Source: Roseivivax jejudonensis (GTDB lineage: Bacteria > Pseudomonadota > Alphaproteobacteria > Rhodobacterales > Rhodobacteraceae). From it: 64,000 bases of DNA. Below, piece after piece: positions 35,387 through 44,094 of this stretch. Position 1 is the first letter of the stretch, and every line of letters starts with the position of its first letter. Below the pieces are notes generated by a model, which saw nothing but the letters and a program-made list of their open reading frames with translations, had not been told where the DNA came from and made no database searches. The stretch spans positions 248,001 through 312,000 of the forward strand of contig NZ_FWFK01000005.1 in NCBI RefSeq assembly GCF_900172265.1. The letters are read 5' to 3'. The position numbers and the translations under genes were made by a program.

Positions 35387-36155
35387 CGCGGTCGGCTTTC
35401 CGGCCGCGGACCTCACACAGAACGCGTTTCTGGGCGGGCGCATCACGCTCAGTCAGCCGCGGCGCGGCTACCGCGCAGGTATCGATCCCGTGCTCCTCGC
35501 CGCGTCGGTTCCGGCGCGCGCGGGCGATCACGTGCTGGATCTTGGATGCGGTGCGGGGACGGCGCTCTATTGTCTCGCCGCACGTGTGCCGGGGCTGGAC
35601 CTGACGGGGGTCGAGCGTCAGGCGGCCTATGCCGATCTTGCGCGTCGCAACGCCGCCGCCGCAGGACTGGACGCGCGGATCGTCACCGGGGACGTCGCCG
35701 CGCTGCCGGCCGAGATCCGCGCGCGGCGGTTCGACCACGTGCTTTCCAATCCGCCGTATTTCGAGGCCGCGGGACGATCGCCCGCCGCCGACCCCGGGCG
35801 CGAGGCGGGCCTGTCCGAGGAAACGCCGCTCGCGACGTGGGTAGATGCCGCCGCGCGGCGGACGACGCCGGGCGGTACCGTCACCTTCATCCATCGCGCA
35901 GAGCGCCTGCCGGAGCTTCTGGAGGCGTTCGCGGCACGGCTCGGCTCGCTGGAGCTGAAGCCGCTTCTGCCGCGGGATGGCCGCCCCGCGCGTCTGATTC
36001 TCCTGCGTGGCCGGAAGGGCGGGCGCACGCCTTTCGTACTGCATCCGCCGCTCGTTCTGCATGCCGGAGAGGCGCATGTGCACGACGGGGACGATTACAA
36101 CCCTGCCGTCGCCGCGATTTTGCGTGACGGAAAGCCGTTTAAATTTTCGGCATGA
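35376..36155 (+). CDS. TrmN6-like tRNA1(Val) adenine-N6 methyltransferase
   Basis: This is a 259-residue SAM-dependent methylase. SAM motif I is VLDLGCGAGTALYCLAARV near residue 51, and the amino-methylase catalytic motif NPPYFEAAG lies near residue 127. The PRRGYRAGIDPVLLAASVPA stretch before motif I is typical of TrmN6-type enzymes that methylate A37 of tRNA-Val. The TTG start (35376) overlaps the DUF2007 stop; an earlier in-frame GTG lies deep inside that gene. A general N6-adenine methylase is the alternative. Confidence 0.8.
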   Translation: MTADAVGFPAADLTQNAFLGGRITLSQPRRGYRAGIDPVLLAASVPARAGDHVLDLGCGAGTALYCLAARVPGLDLTGVERQAAYADLARRNAAAAGLDARIVTGDVAALPAEIRARRFDHVLSNPPYFEAAGRSPAADPGREAGLSEETPLATWVDAAARRTTPGGTVTFIHRAERLPELLEAFAARLGSLELKPLLPRDGRPARLILLRGRKGGRTPFVLHPPLVLHAGEAHVHDGDDYNPAVAAILRDGKPFKFSA

Positions 36156-36271
36156 TTTCGCAATTTCGTTTTCCTCCCGTCATCCAGAATTTGCGGATTG
36201 ATGCGCTGCAGCGTGACTTCGCGCGAAAATTGTGGTGCCATGGAATTCTCACCCATAGTCAGGAGGTCCCC

Positions 36272-36448
36272 ATGAGCTTGAGTTCGCATTTGCAGGAACT
36301 GAAGAAGAAGCACGCGTCCCTGTCGGAGGCCGTAGAGGCGGCCCAGCGTGCGCCGGGCATGGATGGCCTGCATGTTGCCGAGCTGAAGAAGCAGAAGCTG
36401 CGCCTCAAGGAGGAAATCACGCGCCTGTCGTCGCGCCGGCTGCACTGA
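36272..36448 (+). CDS. DUF465 (YdcH-like) small protein
   Basis: This is a 58-residue helical protein (SLSSHLQELKKKHASLSEAV, then ELKKQKLRLKEEITRL) with the DUF465 layout of two long helices. AGGAGG lies just before ATG 36272. The role of this family is unknown. It is separated from the methylase by 116 bp and stands alone. Confidence 0.85.
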   Translation: MSLSSHLQELKKKHASLSEAVEAAQRAPGMDGLHVAELKKQKLRLKEEITRLSSRRLH

Positions 36449-36538
36449 CGCGGCGGCGGCCAGCACAGCACCGAGACGTTCAACAGGGTGCGCCGTTCGG
36501 CGCGCCCTTCTTCGTTCCGGAGGACGCGCCGCTCCCGG

Positions 36539-37471
36539 TCAATCGCGGATCGGCGCCAGGTAGCGCGATTCGAGTGCCTCGCGCAGGTGCTCGTGCTGGG
36601 TCGGCAGCTTCAGCGCCTCGCCCAGATGCGCGATGTCTTCGTCGCGGTCGAAGCCGGGCTCGTTCGTGGCGACCTCGAACAGCACACCACCAGGCGTCTG
36701 GAAGTAGATCGCCCAGAAGTAATCGCGGTCGATCACCGGCGTGACCTGGAAGCCCGTATCCATGAGCGCCTTGCGGACGTCGAGCTGTCGCGCCCGGTTC
36801 TCGACGGCGAAGGCGACATGATGCACCGAACCGGCGCCCTGGCCGGCCGCGGGCGCGGAGACCTCCGTCAGATCGATCACGTGGGCCGCGCTACGGCCCG
36901 GCAGGTGAAACCGGGTGACGTCCGCGCGCCGGTCGCTTTCTTCGTAGCCCATGAAGCGCAGGAGTTCGGCCGTCGCGCCGATGTCGCGCAGCGCCATGTC
37001 CGTGGAGTGGAAACCGCGGATCGCCGCCTCCTCGGGCACGCCGCCGCCGGTCCATGGCGCGCGCGGGTCCTCCGCGACCTCGACGAGCGCGAAGCCGTCG
37101 CCGTCGGGTCCATGGAACGCCAGCCGTGGTTCGCCGAAGCGGCTGTCCTCGGACAGTCCGGACACGCCCGCCTCCGACAGGCGGGTGCTCCAATAGGGCA
37201 GGGCGCCTTGCGGCACCGAAAACGCGGTGGTGCCCACCTCGCCGGCGCCCGGGGAGCCCCGGCGGGCGTGCGGAAACGGGAAATACGTCATCACCGAACC
37301 TGGCGTGCCGACCTCGTCGCCGTAGTGCAGGTGGTAGACCTCGGGCGCGTCGAAGTTGACCGTCTTCTTGACCCGGCGCAGACCGAGCACCTTAGTGAAG
37401 AAATCGTTGTTGTGCTGGGCATCGGACGCGATCGAGGTCACGTGGTGAAGCCCCTGAATGTCGGTGATCAT
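36539..37471 (-). CDS. Ring-cleaving dioxygenase / glyoxalase-fold protein (MhqO-like)
   Basis: This is a 310-residue vicinal-oxygen-chelate protein with two glyoxalase-like halves. Likely metal ligands are the histidine of GLHHVTSIASD in the first half, the second-half HHVAFAVEN and the glutamate of VLFEVATNEPGFD. The family includes hydroquinone and other ring-cleaving dioxygenases. The substrate is not predictable, and no aromatic pathway lies nearby. ATG 37471 is preceded by AGGAG. It ends just before the DUF465 gene, tail to tail, and starts 94 bp from the phaB terminator. Confidence 0.8.
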   Translation of the reverse strand: MITDIQGLHHVTSIASDAQHNNDFFTKVLGLRRVKKTVNFDAPEVYHLHYGDEVGTPGSVMTYFPFPHARRGSPGAGEVGTTAFSVPQGALPYWSTRLSEAGVSGLSEDSRFGEPRLAFHGPDGDGFALVEVAEDPRAPWTGGGVPEEAAIRGFHSTDMALRDIGATAELLRFMGYEESDRRADVTRFHLPGRSAAHVIDLTEVSAPAAGQGAGSVHHVAFAVENRARQLDVRKALMDTGFQVTPVIDRDYFWAIYFQTPGGVLFEVATNEPGFDRDEDIAHLGEALKLPTQHEHLREALESRYLAPIRD

Positions 37472-37564
37472 GGCGGATCTCCTTTCCCGTTGCCCACGGG
37501 ATCTAGCGAGCCGCGTGCGCGATGATAACGGGCAGCGGGTCAGCCCATCGGTGCGCGAGCGCAC

Positions 37565-37592
37565 AAAAAAGCTCCCCGAACACCGGGGAGCT
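37565..37592 (-). terminator. Rho-independent terminator after phaB
   Basis: Read on the minus strand, the stem AGCTCCCCG/CGGGGAGCT (37584-37592 and 37570-37578, loop of 5) is followed by TTTTTT (37570-37565). It lies 31 bp after the phaB stop and ends the phaA-patatin-phaB run. Confidence 0.92.
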
Positions 37593-37622
37593 CCTTGGCC
37601 CTGACGGGCGCGCGTCGCTGGC

Positions 37623-38345
37623 TCAGACGAAGAACTGGCCACCATTGGCCGAGATCGTCGAGCCGTTGATGAAGGCCGCGTCGTCGGACACGAGGAAGGT
37701 GACGCATCGCGCGATCTCCTCGGGTTCGCCGAGCCGGCCTGTCGGAATCTGGCCGATGATCGCCTCGCGCACCTTCTCGGGCACGGCCATCACCATCTCG
37801 GTGGCGATGTAGCCGGGGCAGACCGCGTTGGCGGTGATGCCCTTCGAGGCGCCCTCCTGGGCCAGCGACTTGACGATCCCGAGGTCGCCGGCCTTTGTCG
37901 CGGCATAGTTCACCTGCGCGAACTGGCCCTTCTGGCCGTTGATCGACGAGATCACCACGATCCGCCCGAAGCCGCGCTCGCGCATGCCGGGCCACACCGG
38001 GTGGATCGTGTTGAAGACGCCGGTGAGGTTGGTGTCGATGACCTCTTTCCACTGCTCGGGCTTCATCTTGTGGAAGGGCGCGTCGCGGGTGATGCCTGCA
38101 TTGGCGATCACGATGTCGATCGGACCGAGATCGGCCTCGACCTGTTCGATGCCGGATTTCGACTCGTCGTAATCGGCGACGTTCCACTTGTAGGTCTTGA
38201 TGCCGGTCTCGTCGGTGAAGGCCTTGGCCTTTTCGTCGTTGCCGGCATAGGTCGCCGCCACATCGTAGCCGGCCTCCTTCAGCGCCTTCGAGATCGCCGC
38301 CCCGATGCCGCGGCTGCCGCCGGTGACCAATGCTGTACGAGCCAT
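37623..38345 (-). CDS. phaB: Acetoacetyl-CoA reductase
   Basis: This NADPH-dependent SDR reduces acetoacetyl-CoA to (R)-3-hydroxybutyryl-CoA for polyhydroxybutyrate and for the ethylmalonyl-CoA pathway. The 240 residues have the GGSRGIG coenzyme motif, NAGITRDAPFHKM, and the catalytic Ser-Tyr-Lys in SSINGQKGQFAQVNYAATKAG (Ser138, Tyr151 and Lys155 approximately). ATG 38345 was chosen because MARTALVTGGSRGIG is the usual start. It follows phaA and a patatin gene on the same strand and has its own upstream inverted repeat. Confidence 0.96.
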   Translation of the reverse strand: MARTALVTGGSRGIGAAISKALKEAGYDVAATYAGNDEKAKAFTDETGIKTYKWNVADYDESKSGIEQVEADLGPIDIVIANAGITRDAPFHKMKPEQWKEVIDTNLTGVFNTIHPVWPGMRERGFGRIVVISSINGQKGQFAQVNYAATKAGDLGIVKSLAQEGASKGITANAVCPGYIATEMVMAVPEKVREAIIGQIPTGRLGEPEEIARCVTFLVSDDAAFINGSTISANGGQFFV

Positions 38346-38380
38346 GTTCTCTCCCTCCTCCGAGATTTTGAGTAATTCCG

Positions 38381-38406
38381 TTGCGCCTTTAACTCCTCGA
38401 GCGCAA
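38381..38406 (-). promoter_or_regulatory. Inverted repeat upstream of phaB
   Basis: TTGCGC (38381-38386) and GCGCAA (38401-38406) form a perfect inverted repeat with a 14-bp gap, 36-61 bp before phaB. TGC-rich inverted repeats are recognised by the PHB repressor PhaR in relatives, so this is a possible operator, but the match is only by eye. Confidence 0.35.
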
Positions 38407-38429
38407 CATTGTTTCAAGATGTGAGAGCA

Positions 38430-39275
38430 TCAATCCAGCTTTCCGTCAAGCCACAGACGCGCATCGGCCTCGCCCTGCTCCCACGTCAGGCGCAGCTTCT
38501 CGGGATCGGTGAAATCGATCTTGTCCGCGGGCGTCTCTTCGGACGGCGCGATATAGGTGAAGCGCGGATCGTCGGGCAGTTTGCGATAACGTCTGGTCAG
38601 CAGGATCGTGGTGTCGCCCTCGTCCGGATCCGGCATCGGCGCCTGGTCGGCCATGCCGCCATCGATCACCGGCCGGCCGTTCCATGCCGGCGGCTTGAAC
38701 ACGGGCGGGATCGTGGCGGCCGAACAGATGAGATGCGTGAGCGCACCGTCGCGGGCGGCCTGGTTCGCGTCGACCAGCGTCCATTCGAGGCCCATCTTCT
38801 CGGCCCAGCCGAAATGCGGACTCGACTTGATGTAGAGCTCCGACTGGTAGGCGAGGGCCATCGCCGTGCCCGACAGCGCCGGCGCCTTCGAGGCTGGCGG
38901 ATGCGCGATCAGGATCTGGAGCTGCGGTCCATCTGCGATGCGCCGTTCGGCCTCGGCGTCGATCACCCGTTCCACGACGGCGCAGTAGATTTCCTGATGC
39001 GGGGTCAGCCCGCCGTCGTCCTCGTCGAAAAGCGTGTGGGCATTGTGGTTGGCGTGCTGCTCCGCGAAGGCGCGGCACATCTCGTCGTAGAGGTCCTTTT
39101 CGCGACCGGCCAGAAAGCCGACCGCCGAGAGCGCGCCGCCCGACACACCGGTCACGCGGCGCGGCTCGATACGGTGTTCGCTGCAGACGACTTCGAGGAA
39201 GCCGCCTTGCCAGAAGCAGCGCAGGCCGCCTCCGGAGAACACGAGTTGGGTCGGGGAGGTGAATGCCTGTGCCAT
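38430..39275 (-). CDS. Patatin-like phospholipase/esterase between phaA and phaB
   Basis: This is a 281-residue patatin-family lipid acyl hydrolase. The oxyanion GGGLR lies near residue 15, the nucleophile elbow GVSGGAL (GxSxG) near residue 43, and the catalytic aspartate in VIDGGMADQ (DGG motif) near residue 205, so the Ser-Asp dyad is complete. No signal peptide is seen. It lies 36 bp after phaA and 84 bp before phaB on the same strand. Substrates in this family range from phospholipids to other esters; a role in PHB granule surface or polymer turnover is only suggested by the neighbours. Confidence 0.88.
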   Translation of the reverse strand: MAQAFTSPTQLVFSGGGLRCFWQGGFLEVVCSEHRIEPRRVTGVSGGALSAVGFLAGREKDLYDEMCRAFAEQHANHNAHTLFDEDDGGLTPHQEIYCAVVERVIDAEAERRIADGPQLQILIAHPPASKAPALSGTAMALAYQSELYIKSSPHFGWAEKMGLEWTLVDANQAARDGALTHLICSAATIPPVFKPPAWNGRPVIDGGMADQAPMPDPDEGDTTILLTRRYRKLPDDPRFTYIAPSEETPADKIDFTDPEKLRLTWEQGEADARLWLDGKLD

Positions 39276-39311
39276 GGCGATGGGCGGGGCCGTGGCCCCG
39301 CCCGGATCCGA

Positions 39312-40487
39312 TCAGGGGCGTTCGACGCAGACAGCGACACCCATGCCGCCGCCGATGCAGAGCGTCGCGATGCCCTTCTTGGCGTTCCGGCGCTTCATCT
39401 CGAACAGGAGCGTGTTGAGGACACGCGCGCCCGACGCCCCTATCGGGTGACCCAGCGCGATGGCGCCGCCATTGACGTTCACCTTTTCGGGGTCCCAGCC
39501 CATGTCCTTGTTGACGGCGCAAGCCTGCGCCGCGAACGCCTCGTTCGCCTCGACGAGGTCGAGATCGTCGGGCTTCCAGCCCGCCTTCTCGAGCGCCTTG
39601 CGGCTGGCGTGGATCGGACCGACGCCCATGATCGACGGATCAAGACCAGCCGTCGCATACGACACGATGCGTGCGAGCGGTTCGATGCCGCGCTTCTCGG
39701 CGTTGTCGGCGCTCATCAGCAGAACGCCCGCGGCGCCGTCATTGATGCCGCTGGCATTGCCGGCGGTGACGCTGCCGTCCTTGGTAAAGGCGGGCTTCAG
39801 CTTGGCCATGCCTTCGGCCGTGGCGCCGTGACGGGGATGCTCGTCTGTGTCGATGACGACGTCGCCCTTGCGGGTCTTCACGGTGAACGGAACGATCTCG
39901 TCCTTGAAGCGGCCGTCCTTCTGCGCAGCCTCCGCCTTGTTCTGCGAGGCGGCGGCGAACTCGTCCTGCTGTTCGCGGCTGATCTGCCATTTCTCGGCGA
40001 CGTTCTCGGCCGTCTGGCCCATGTGGTAGCCGTTGAAGGCATCCCACAGACCGTCGCGGATCATGGTGTCGATGTATTTCACGTCACCCATCTTGTGCCC
40101 GGCCCGCAGATGCGCGGCATGGGGGCTGAGCGACATGTTCTCCTGCCCGCCGGCGCAGATGATGTCGGCATCGCCGAGCATGATGTGCTGCGCCCCGAGC
40201 GCGACGGCCCGAAGGCCGGAACCGCACACCTGGTTGATGCCCCAGGCCGCCGATTCCTGCGGAAGGCCGGCGTTGATGTGGGCCTGGCGTGCGGGGTTCT
40301 GCCCCTGCGCCGCGGTCAGCACCTGCCCAAGGATCGTTTCGGAGACCTCGGACTTGTCGATTCCCGACCGCTCGATCAGCGCCTCGAGCACCGCGGCGCC
40401 GAGATCATGGGCCGGCGTGGTGGCGAAGCCTCCGCTGAAGCCGCCGACCGCGGTGCGTGCCGCGGACGCGATCACGATGTTCGTCAT
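39312..40487 (-). CDS. phaA: Acetyl-CoA acetyltransferase (beta-ketothiolase)
   Basis: This thiolase condenses two acetyl-CoA to acetoacetyl-CoA, the entry to PHB and to the ethylmalonyl-CoA pathway. The 391 residues have the acylated cysteine in [14 protein letters not shown] (about residue 88), the histidine in [11 protein letters not shown] (about 347) and the second cysteine in [14 protein letters not shown]. It is the first gene of the phaA-patatin-phaB series. The 129 bp upstream separate it from an EAL-domain gene on the same strand. Confidence 0.97.
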   Translation of the reverse strand: MTNIVIASAARTAVGGFSGGFATTPAHDLGAAVLEALIERSGIDKSEVSETILGQVLTAAQGQNPARQAHINAGLPQESAAWGINQVCGSGLRAVALGAQHIMLGDADIICAGGQENMSLSPHAAHLRAGHKMGDVKYIDTMIRDGLWDAFNGYHMGQTAENVAEKWQISREQQDEFAAASQNKAEAAQKDGRFKDEIVPFTVKTRKGDVVIDTDEHPRHGATAEGMAKLKPAFTKDGSVTAGNASGINDGAAGVLLMSADNAEKRGIEPLARIVSYATAGLDPSIMGVGPIHASRKALEKAGWKPDDLDLVEANEAFAAQACAVNKDMGWDPEKVNVNGGAIALGHPIGASGARVLNTLLFEMKRRNAKKGIATLCIGGGMGVAVCVERP

Positions 40488-40616
40488 GCCTTGTCTCCTC
40501 TGTCACCAGGCCGGGCGGCCGGATGGACGGTCGCCTCTTCCCTTCGGTGATTATCGGATCGGACGTAACGGCACAACTCGCAGCAGCGGGCGGTGCGATC
40601 GCTTCGGCGGCGCCGC

Positions 40617-41441
40617 TCAGGCGCGGCGATGTGCCTGACGGGGAGCGGACCACGGTGGCCGCATGGTCGGCGCGGCGAAGAAGTAGCCCTGCAGGCAGTC
40701 GATGCCGAGATCGGCGGCAAAGGCCGCATCGGCGGCCGTCTCCACCGATTCCGCGACCGTGAAGAGATCGAAGGCGCGCGCGACGGCATGGAGCGCCCTG
40801 ACCATCGCCTGGTTGTCGGCGTCGGTCGCGAGGCCACGCACGAAGCTTCCGTCGATCTTCACGATGTCGACGGGAAACGTGCGCAGATTGCGCAGCTCCG
40901 AGTGCGAGGCACCGAAATCGTCGAGTGCGAAGGCGACCCCGGTGCTTTGCATTTCGGACATGAAGGCGCCGGCGATATCGGGGACGCGCATGGCCGAGGC
41001 CTCGTTGATCTCGAGGATCAGGCGCTCGCCCGCGGTCGGATCCGACCGGATCGCCCGCTCCAGCGTGCGGCGCCACCGCGCATAGCCTATCGAATGGGCC
41101 GACATGTTCACGGCGAGCCTCAGGTCGGGCGTGCGTCGAAGCTGCGTGAGCGCCTTGTCGAGCGCGATGCAGTCGAGCAGGCGGCCGGTTTCCGTCGCCT
41201 CCACCGCCGGCATGAACTCGGCGGCCGGCAATACGCGGCCGGTGGGGTCGAGCACGCGCACGAATGCCTCGTGAAACGCGATGTGCTCGGGCGCGTGCGC
41301 CTGCACGACGGGTTGGAACGCGAGGCGCACCTGCTTGTGGCGGATCGCCTCCTCGGCCGTGGCCTGAAGCCCCCGGTCGCGCAGGGACACGGCTTCCGCT
41401 ATGGGGTTCGATGCGGGCGGTTTCGCGCTTCGGTCCGTCAC
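40617..41441 (-). CDS. EAL-domain cyclic-di-GMP phosphodiesterase-like protein
   Basis: This is a 274-residue stand-alone EAL domain without GGDEF, membrane or sensor parts. The signature is EAF rather than EAL (FHEAFVRVL near residue 58). Other catalytic or metal positions are present: NMSAHS, LEINEASA, DDFGASHSEL, KIDGSF, AESVET and LQGYFF. Most metal residues are therefore kept, and it may still be active. If active it would lower cyclic-di-GMP, which could affect surface behaviour, but no direct target is nearby. Confidence 0.85.
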   Translation of the reverse strand: MTDRSAKPPASNPIAEAVSLRDRGLQATAEEAIRHKQVRLAFQPVVQAHAPEHIAFHEAFVRVLDPTGRVLPAAEFMPAVEATETGRLLDCIALDKALTQLRRTPDLRLAVNMSAHSIGYARWRRTLERAIRSDPTAGERLILEINEASAMRVPDIAGAFMSEMQSTGVAFALDDFGASHSELRNLRTFPVDIVKIDGSFVRGLATDADNQAMVRALHAVARAFDLFTVAESVETAADAAFAADLGIDCLQGYFFAAPTMRPPWSAPRQAHRRA

Positions 41442-41512
41442 CGGCGCCTCCTTCCAGACGACTCGGCGGCATCTAAGCGCGGGCGCCTTGCCACGCGATT
41501 AATGGCGTTGGG

Positions 41513-41674
41513 TTGACATCGGCCGCACGCCGGCGTACGCGCCGCTTTCATTGGTGTTGGTGGCCCCCGCAAGGGGATGCCTGTCACGGGCTGCAGGCCC
41601 GAGAGGACAACGCCCTTCATCCCCGCCCGAGCGACCACCGCAAGGGCGACAGACCTGTTGAAGGAGATCAGACG
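41513..41674 (+). promoter_or_regulatory. Promoter and leader of rpsD
   Basis: TTGACA at 41513-41518 is a consensus -35 box. A -10-like TACGCG starts 17 bp later (41536). The remaining leader of about 130 nt contains GGGCTGCAGGCCC-type self-complementary segments and ends with AAGGAG before the GTG start. A leader that could bind S4 for feedback control is possible, but the fold was not computed. Confidence 0.45.
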
Positions 41675-42295
41675 GTGACCAAACGCACCTCTGCCAAGTA
41701 CAAGATCGACCGCCGGATGGGCGAAAACATCTGGGGTCGTCCGAAATCCCCGGTGAACCGCCGCGAATACGGCCCCGGCCAGCACGGCCAGCGCCGCAAG
41801 GGCAAGATGTCCGACTTCGGCCTGCAGCTGCGCGCGAAGCAGAAGCTCAAGGGCTACTACGGCGACATCACCGAGAAGCAGTTCCGCCGCATCTACGCAG
41901 AGGCCGAGCGGGTCCGCGGCGACACCGGCGAGATCCTGATCGGTCTGCTGGAGCGTCGGCTCGACGCCGTCGTGTACCGCGCCAAGTTCGTCGCGACGAT
42001 CTTTGCCGCGCGTCAGTTCGTTAACCACGCCCACGTGCTCGTGAACGGCCGCAAGGTGAACATCCCGTCCTACCGCGTGAAGGAAGGCGACGTCATCGAG
42101 GTCCGCGAGAAATCCAAGCAGCTCGCCTCGGTGCTTGAGGCCGCGCAGCTCCCCGAGCGTGACGTGCCCGACTATCTCGAGGTCGACCACTCCAAGATGA
42201 CCTGCACCTTCGTGCGTCAGCCCGGCCTGTCGGACGTGCCGTACCCGGTCGTCATGGAGCCGAACCTCGTCATCGAATTCTACGCCCAGAACTGA
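41675..42295 (+). CDS. rpsD: 30S ribosomal protein S4
   Basis: S4 nucleates assembly of the 16S rRNA 5' domain. The 206-residue protein starts at GTG 41675 ([20 protein letters not shown]) with AAGGAG at a good distance. The S4 domain is clear: [32 protein letters not shown]. It stands alone here, not in the alpha operon, and has its own promoter, leader and terminator. Confidence 0.98.
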   Translation: MTKRTSAKYKIDRRMGENIWGRPKSPVNRREYGPGQHGQRRKGKMSDFGLQLRAKQKLKGYYGDITEKQFRRIYAEAERVRGDTGEILIGLLERRLDAVVYRAKFVATIFAARQFVNHAHVLVNGRKVNIPSYRVKEGDVIEVREKSKQLASVLEAAQLPERDVPDYLEVDHSKMTCTFVRQPGLSDVPYPVVMEPNLVIEFYAQN

Positions 42296-42316
42296 TCCTG
42301 GGCGCATCCGAAACAC

Positions 42317-42349
42317 AAAGGCCGCGTCCCCCGGGGGCGCGGCCTTTTT
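42317..42349 (+). terminator. Rho-independent terminator after rpsD
   Basis: Stem AAAGGCCGCG and CCCC... with CGCGGCCTTT, followed by TTTTT, 20 bp after the rpsD stop. The stem is nearly perfect. Confidence 0.92.
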
Positions 42350-42370
42350 CGTGCAACGTGGCGCGTGCGC

Positions 42371-42592
42371 TCAGAGGTAGAGCACGTCGCGGAATACGTG
42401 GCGGACGATGTCCTCGCGCTTCAGCCCGCGCGCGGCGAGCTCCGAGTCGTTGAGTGCGCTAAGGTGCTGCACGCGGCGCACGCGGTGATTGGTTTCCGCG
42501 ATATGGACCAGGCCGTCCATGATGCGGGAAAAGATGCCGCGGGTTTCGTTGCGGCGGGCGATGCCGGCGGGATTTGTGTCTGCAAGTGCCAT
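42371..42592 (-). CDS. DUF1127-family small protein
   Basis: This is a 73-residue protein. Its C-terminal half has the DUF1127 pattern HLSALNDSELAARGLKREDIVRHVFRDV (shown here as LSALNDSELAARGL and REDIVRHVF). Such proteins are small, arginine-rich and linked in Rhodobacter and other alphaproteobacteria to RNA turnover, phosphate or stress control. ATG 42592 is preceded on the minus strand by AAGGGAGGGAG. It runs tail to tail with rpsD. Confidence 0.85.
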   Translation of the reverse strand: MALADTNPAGIARRNETRGIFSRIMDGLVHIAETNHRVRRVQHLSALNDSELAARGLKREDIVRHVFRDVLYL

Positions 42593-42902
42593 GTCTGGAG
42601 CCTCGATCGAATTGGAGTGTGCTCCCTCCCTTGCCATCCAAGCTAGATGCTGCGGCGCGGCATGACGAGCCGCCGGCGCTGCAAGGCCGCCTCCCGACCA
42701 GTGCATGGCCGTCGTCGAACGCTCGGTGGCAACCAAAATGGGGCGGCCAAAGCCGCCCCGCCTTGGAATACCTGATCGAAATATCGTCCTGGAAACGTAT
42801 GCCCCATCGGGGCCTTTGCGCGGTCACAGACGCAGGCGCACGGTTAACCATGCGCAGTGACAGATTCTTGACGCCAGCGCGAAGGTTTGGTGTCCGGGCC
42901 GC
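42593..42902. other. Intergenic region with a hairpin between the DUF1127 gene and the PhnM-like gene
   Basis: This 310-bp stretch has no convincing gene. It holds a perfect 8-bp stem GGGGCGGC/GCCGCCCC with loop CAAA (42740-42759). On the minus strand it is followed by ATTTTGG, a weak T-run, so it may terminate transcription from the PhnM-like gene about 143 bp upstream. An sRNA in this space is possible but unsupported. Confidence 0.4.
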
Positions 42903-44075
42903 CTACTCGGCGGCGAGCGCGACCTCGGCGCGGCTCGACAGGAACCGCTCGGCCGCGGCGCCGGCCAGATGCGCAATCCGGCCCGCCACGATCGTGGCCT
43001 CAACCGCGTGCGTGGCGGCGTTGACGATGGCCAGGTCGGCACGCCGGCCGTAATCGATCGTGCCGCGGTCCGGCAGTCCCAGGATCGCCGCCGGCGCCGC
43101 CGAGATGAGCCCCCACGCTTGCGCGAGCGACACGATGCCCGAGTCCGACAGCGCGAACGCCGACTGCGCCAGCGCCGCCGGCGCGCGATCCGAGACCAGC
43201 GCGTTGCACAGCCCGTGCCGGACGTAATCGATCGCTGCCGTGTCGAACGGGCTCACGCCGGCGTTCAGGATCGCCGGGGCCGGCAGGAGCACGGGATCGC
43301 CGACCGCGCGTGCAAGCGCCGCCGCAGACCGCCGCGCCGGGCGCACGCAAAGCTTGGCGCCGATCATCGAGTAGGTCTCGCGCCGTTCGCCGTCGGGGTC
43401 GTCGAGGCTGCCGTAGGTCACGCCCAGCGTGTCGAAGCCCTCGGCCAGACGGCACAGGTGCCGGGGCACGTCGCGCGTCTCCTCCGCGGCGCGGCGCATC
43501 CGCGCGGCGATGTCACCGGGGCGCGGCCCCTCGGCGGGGCCGTGGCCCTGGAGCGTGGCGAGCCGGTTCGTGAACAGCACGAGATCGACGCGGTAGCGCC
43601 GGATCGCCGAAAGCAGCGCGTCGCGGCTCTCGACGGTATGGGTCTCGCAAAGGATCGAGACCCGCAGGTCGAGGAGCGCGCGGGTGGTCACGTAGGCATT
43701 GTGCAGCGCGAGCATCCGCTGCGCCTCGGCCGGGTCCGCAGCCCCGCCTTCCCAGCTCCACGACTGGCCGAGCCAGGCGGTGGTCACGCCGTTCGCCGCC
43801 GCCTCCGACTCCGCCGCGGCGAGGATGGTCGTCGGATCGCAGACCCGCGGCAGCGTCCCGCGGAAGCGGTCGAACGCGGCGCCATGCACATCGACGATAC
43901 CCGGCAGGATGTAGTAGCCGCTGAGGTCGACCTCCGGCAGCGGACCCTTGGAGATCCGCCCGTCCTCGATCGCGACCGAGCGCTGCTGCATCTGGCCGTC
44001 GCGCAGCGACGTCGCCCCCGTCAGCCGGAGGCGCACGGAGCGCAATGCAGCGTTATGAGAGGTGTGGGTCGCCAT
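42903..44075 (-). CDS. PhnM-like amidohydrolase, solitary
   Basis: This is a 390-residue amidohydrolase that most resembles PhnM (alpha-D-ribose 1-methylphosphonate 5-triphosphate diphosphatase of the C-P lyase pathway). Features are the YYILPGIVDVHGAAFDRF segment, NGVTTAW, ETHTVES and VSDRAPAAL. Compared with PhnM, the first metal motif reads HGAAFD instead of HTD, so one ligand is displaced or lost. No other phn gene is in the window. It could be a paralogue used for another substrate. It lies upstream of the LacI-type gene on the same strand (131 bp apart). Confidence 0.7.
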   Translation of the reverse strand: MATHTSHNAALRSVRLRLTGATSLRDGQMQQRSVAIEDGRISKGPLPEVDLSGYYILPGIVDVHGAAFDRFRGTLPRVCDPTTILAAAESEAAANGVTTAWLGQSWSWEGGAADPAEAQRMLALHNAYVTTRALLDLRVSILCETHTVESRDALLSAIRRYRVDLVLFTNRLATLQGHGPAEGPRPGDIAARMRRAAEETRDVPRHLCRLAEGFDTLGVTYGSLDDPDGERRETYSMIGAKLCVRPARRSAAALARAVGDPVLLPAPAILNAGVSPFDTAAIDYVRHGLCNALVSDRAPAALAQSAFALSDSGIVSLAQAWGLISAAPAAILGLPDRGTIDYGRRADLAIVNAATHAVEATIVAGRIAHLAGAAAERFLSSRAEVALAAE

Positions 44076-44094
44076 GCACCACTTCTAAAGCGTG

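Noticed and set aside
38409-40550. A 713-codon plus-strand frame opposite the patatin and phaA genes
   Set aside because: Both minus-strand genes have complete catalytic motifs; the antisense frame is noise.
42459-42851. Minus-strand frame through the DUF1127 upstream region
   Set aside because: It begins at a non-ATG start without a ribosome-binding site and overlaps the better-supported DUF1127 gene in another frame.
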